A DNA stretch of 64,000 nt from Hemibagrus wyckioides (taxonomy: Eukaryota > Chordata > Actinopteri > Siluriformes > Bagridae), in NCBI RefSeq assembly GCF_019097595.1, contig NC_080716.1, forward strand, positions 8,306,640 to 8,370,639, given 5' to 3'. Numbering within the stretch: the stretch's first letter is position 1; the number at the start of each line of letters is the position of its first letter. Shown one piece after another: positions 60,610 to 64,000 of the stretch. The notes under the pieces were generated by a model. The model had not been told where the DNA came from, did not search any database, and saw only the letters and a list, made by a program, of their open reading frames with translations. A program made the position numbers and the translations under genes.

Positions 60610-61057
60610 TTAATATAAAAGCTGTTTCCTGGTTGACAGGTAATTTCTGCTCTCTGGTTGAGCATCGCCTGGCTTGCTTTCTACAGCTTCAGCCTCAGCT
60701 TCGTCCTGAACCATGTTTTCAGCCTCATCCACTTCTAAAAAAAAAATCTTGATTAGCTTTTTCAATATGATGTAATGTTTAGATTGTATTCATTGACACA
60801 GATAAAATCTTGCACTTCAATTCCTCATTAATTTAATATCAGCAGATCACCAGGTACATTACCGACATCATGACATGATATTAATACCTGCTTTGATGAC
60901 CCGGACTTTCTTCTTTCTTCTGCCTCGTGTCCCTTTTTGGTCCATTTCTTCTTCTCCTTTTCACAGCTGGTGCTTTCCACAGCAGATGTGCTGTTCTCTG
61001 GTTCTACAGCTTCGGACTCAGCTTCAGCCTGAACCAAGTTTTCAGCCTCATCTACTT
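60610..61057 (-). CDS. E/K-rich gene, copy E, stop codon lost
   Basis: Exon 61057-60863 (195 nt, same extended donor as B and C) joins terminal exon 60734-60610 in frame. A 9 nt deletion relative to copy D (where TTTATTTTC is present) removes the usual AAA-TAA, so the frame reads on through RNYLSTRKQLLY to a stop at 60612-60610. A remnant of the first exon type lies at about 61262-61215. Function unknown. Confidence 0.5.
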
Positions 61058-61262
61058 CTGAAAAGAATTTGCATTTTACATGTGGTGTAATGTTTAGATT
61101 GTATTCATTGACACAGATATAATGTTTCATATCAATTCCTCATTAATTTAATATCAACAGATCTCCAGGTACATTGCTGACATCATGACATGATATTAAT
61201 ATTCATACCTGCTTTGTTGACCAGGACTTTCTTCTTTCCTCCTCCTGGTGTCCCTCTCGTGG

Positions 61263-62230
61263 GCCAGAAACAAAATCATGATTCACAATTAAAATCTGAT
61301 ATAAAGTTTTGACTAAATTAATTGACACAGATAAACTTCATTATTATTGATATTTATTACATAATTAGGAAATAATATACAATGTCTTAAACACTACCAC
61401 TATTGACATTTTTGATTATTAATAATACTTTTTTATTAATAAAGGATGAATTTGTATTTTTTTTAAACTTTTTTTTAATTTTGTTTAGTTACTTATTTCT
61501 TTGAGTAGTTGATGTTCAGAGGGATCGTGTGCAGTTTAGTTTACAGTTAAAGAGCTGTATCAGTGTGAGTGATTGCTTTTACAAACTTCTTCTGGAAAGT
61601 TACATGATACACAATTTATTTATTTTATTTTATTTTTCAGCTTCTGTCTGCAGCACCTTCAAGCATTTATCTTATGAACATTGTCCATGTCGGTTTTGTG
61701 GTATCCTGAACTAAATATTATTATCACAATGGAAAATGCTTCCTGGATTGACCACTAGGTGTCACTGTGTGATTACTGCTGTTAATATGCTCTCACTAGT
61801 TACTGAGAGAGTTGAGTTTTTGGGCTGAAAATGAAGAAAATCTAATCGGTTGTATGCCAGGTTCATTTTTGTTCATTTACTTACTCATTTTCTGGCTGCT
61901 CGTCATTTCAGCGGTTTTCATAAAGACATTAATATAATTAACATTAAACTAGCATCCAGAGTCTGCTTGTCATACATTGCTGAGAGAAACATTGGGATCA
62001 TGAGTGTCTGAGAAATTACAAGCTTCTTACAGATTTCTTTTTTTAATGCTAAAGTCAGCCCTGTTCTGTTGTTTATGTCCATAATAGGTAAACATTTCTG
62101 TGTCAGAGTTTCATACAGTTAGAGGATGAACTGATTTACATGAGAGCATTGTGTATAACATGCCCCATACAGGAAGTATTTATATTTATACATTTTTTAT
62201 ACTGTGTAGTAATTATACTTTGTTTATCAG
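61263..62230. other. Spacer between E/K-rich gene and nol7, copy E
   Basis: As 34128-35091; no gene supported. Confidence 0.5.
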
Positions 62231-62452
62231 GGAGAAAGAGTTACTGAAGGAGAAGAGCGAAAAAGACTTAGTTACTTTTCCCCGAACAAAAGGTACAAAC
62301 CTTTGCATAGTAAACTTTCATATTTAAGCAATGCAAATGTTTTAAAGTCTTTGTAATTGCCTAATGTTTCTAAGCTCTAATTATTACTCATGTATTGTTT
62401 AATGCTTCGAAGAAAAGCAGACTTTTACCAGAAGCTCTTTTAGAAAAGCTGG
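62231..62452 (+). pseudogene. nol7: nol7 fragment, copy E
   Basis: Exon 62231-62292 has lost one G in the KEKRRK codons and is frameshifted; CCCCGAACAAAAG replaces CCAAGAACAAAAG. The second exon, from about 62413, reads KSRLLPEALLEKL and runs into the inverted 570 bp repeat as in B and C. Confidence 0.6.
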
Positions 62453-62890
62453 GGAACAATAGTCTGTTTCGGGTGGGGAAGAAAGGAAAAAAATGGGGAA
62501 GAAGGGGAAAGAGAGAAAAAGAGAAAAAAAGAGAAGAAAATGTGCGTTTTTACAAACAAATCAGAAAAAATTCAAGTCCCCCTCCCATCCACACTGATCC
62601 GGCTCGAATCCCACCTCAGACAAGGATTAAATATTGCATTTTGTTTAGAAATGGCAACTGTTAGTCTACAGAAACAGTCCTGCTGTCAAAATGAGTCAAG
62701 TTCTAAGTCCGGTGTAGTTAGCTGACTTCAATTATTTAATTATCTGCAAAATATGACCTACTGTTAGAAATATTGTCTGACACACACCATAACAATATAC
62801 ATAAGTGATGAATTATTATAAGATACTAACAAAGTATAGAAATCTATAAACGAAAAACTACCAATATTTATATTATTAAGTATAGATTTA
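62445..62890 (-). repeat. Unclassified dispersed repeat, copy 4 (shortened)
   Basis: Inverted copy of 15175-15748 with internal losses in the purine-rich tract (62470-62540). The CGGCTCGAATCCCACC box is at 62601-62616. Confidence 0.7.
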
Positions 62891-62919
62891 ATAATATAAA
62901 TAAAAAAAAAGTTAAGGAT

Positions 62920-63992
62920 ATTTGGCTTTCGGGTGAAATTTCAGGATGCACCTAAAATGCACTATAACCTTTACAGGTGAACTTAATTTGACCTTCTCTA
63001 CACTTTTGAATGCACATGTCCAACTGTTCAGTGTTTCAGTACTTTTTGCATAACTTGCTGTTTTCTAACAAGATGCTTAATGGCAAAATTCACAACTGGT
63101 GTTTGATCCATGAATCGACCAATACATTTTCTGGTTCAATTAGAATTGGTATTTAAACAGTCCTCTTCATCATGCTGTTCACATTTTGACATCATGAGAC
63201 ACCAAGACCATACCTAACAATTGATCAACAGTACCTCACCATTGCGAGGCTTCAGACAGGATGTTCTCAGAGGGAAGTGGCCACTGAGCTTAGAGTGTCA
63301 CAGAGTGTCATCAGCAGGTTGCGAAAGAGATACAGAGAGACTGGAAGAGTCACAGAAAGGCATAGAAGTGGACGTCCTTTGGCCACATCCCGCGTTGATG
63401 ACCGCTTCATTGTGAACAGTGCCCTGCGGTACCGGATGATGAATGCCACTCAACTCCAGGCACATTTAAGGGAGATGAGAGGCACCCAAGTGTCATGTCA
63501 GACCATTTGAAACCGTTTACATCAATGTGTTCTGTGTGCTAGACGACCTGCAAAGGGTACCTGACCACACCACCAGGCACAGGCGTCGGGCCAGGGAGCT
63601 TTTACGCTGGATGAGGGACCAGTGGACCTCAGTGCTGTTCTCTGATGAAAGTCAATTCACGTTGAGCAGAAATGATGGCTGCCAACGATGTTGGAGACGT
63701 CAAGGAGAGCGCTATGCATCAGCCACTGTTGTGGTGGTGTTACAGTCTGGGCAGGTGTGTCTACTCAATACAGAACTACATCTTGTGAATGGTACAGTGA
63801 CAAGCCAATACTACCTGAATAACATCATTAATCCAGTTATTGTGCCCCTGCATGAACAACACAGGCCTAATTTCTTCATCATGGACGACAATCCTCCGGC
63901 TCAACGAGGTCGCATCATTAGGGAACAGCTGCTGGAGGCTGGGGTACCTCAAATGGAGTGGCCTGCACTTTCTCCAGACCTTCCAGAAATCT
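62920..63992 (+). mobile_element. Truncated Tc1-like transposon, copy E, plus start of the LINE fusion
   Basis: Plus-strand version of 14089-15140: helix-turn-helix and GRP box (63230-63400), VLFSDESQFTL (near 63635) and FIMDDNPPAQRGR (near 63885), ending SPDLPEI and then CTAACAGCAG, the same LINE junction. It lacks about 75 bp found in the other copies after VCLLNTEL, which happens to keep one long frame open (63527-63994). Confidence 0.85.
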
Positions 63993-64000
63993 AACAGCAG

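Larger units (their letters stand above)
40369..62450. repeat. Tandem unit 2 (copy of 12151-35280)
   Basis: Collinear with unit 1 from the tRNA pair to nol7 except for the listed insertions and deletions. Beyond 62450 it departs from unit 1 and becomes an inverted copy of 42339-43998. Confidence 0.85.

Noticed and set aside
63527..63994. 155-codon open frame at the right end as a live transposase
   Set aside because: It lacks the N-terminal helix-turn-helix in frame, has lost about 75 bp and stops before the third catalytic residue, where a LINE begins.

Overview
The window is vertebrate nuclear DNA, most likely from a ray-finned (teleost) fish. The evidence is short multi-exon genes with GT-AG introns, an intron-bearing tRNA-Tyr gene, several Tc1-family DNA transposons, L2/Rex1-type LINE fragments with short tandem-repeat tails, and abundant (CA)n, (ATT)n and (TAGA)n tracts. 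No bacterial, plasmid or CRISPR-like feature was seen. The species cannot be named from the sequence.

Most of the window consists of copies of itself. The basic module is [mitoguardin-like gene -> <- acidic/basic E/K-rich gene | nol7 ->]. Module copies: M1+A (1-10140, reversed; its nol7 would lie left of the window), M2+D (25300-36165, forward) and M3+E (53760-62450, forward). B (15740-18010) and C (43990-46150) are two partial, reversed modules with only the E/K-rich gene and a nol7 stub. On top of this, about 12151-35280 is repeated in tandem as about 40369-62450, and 1-10140 is an inverted copy of about 25300-34130. The result is an ampliconic, palindrome-like locus.

The mitoguardin-like gene has 19 coding exons and a predicted 530 residues: an N-terminal membrane segment, an internally duplicated four-exon block, and a C-terminal region resembling MIGA/FAM73. 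Copies 1 (9782-5419, minus) and 3 (54122-58471, plus) read open throughout. Copy 2 (25640-29999) carries several frameshifts and is a pseudogene. nol7 is broken in every copy. Between M2/D and the second tandem unit lies an orphan, frameshifted 3' end of a receptor tyrosine phosphatase epsilon gene (37306-38008), followed by a 1.6 kb Tc1 element. Each tandem unit starts with a tRNA-Tyr (plus) / tRNA-Glu (minus) pair.

The E/K-gene/nol7 segments fall into two classes by shared insertions. A and D carry a LINE in an E/K-gene intron where B and E keep the empty site. B, C and E carry a repeat plus a Tc1/LINE chimera that truncates nol7 where D runs on. These classes do not follow the tandem order, which points to rearrangement or gene conversion after duplication. 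Exon coordinates were set by hand from splice consensus and copy-to-copy comparison. Family names come from recognised motifs, not database searches.
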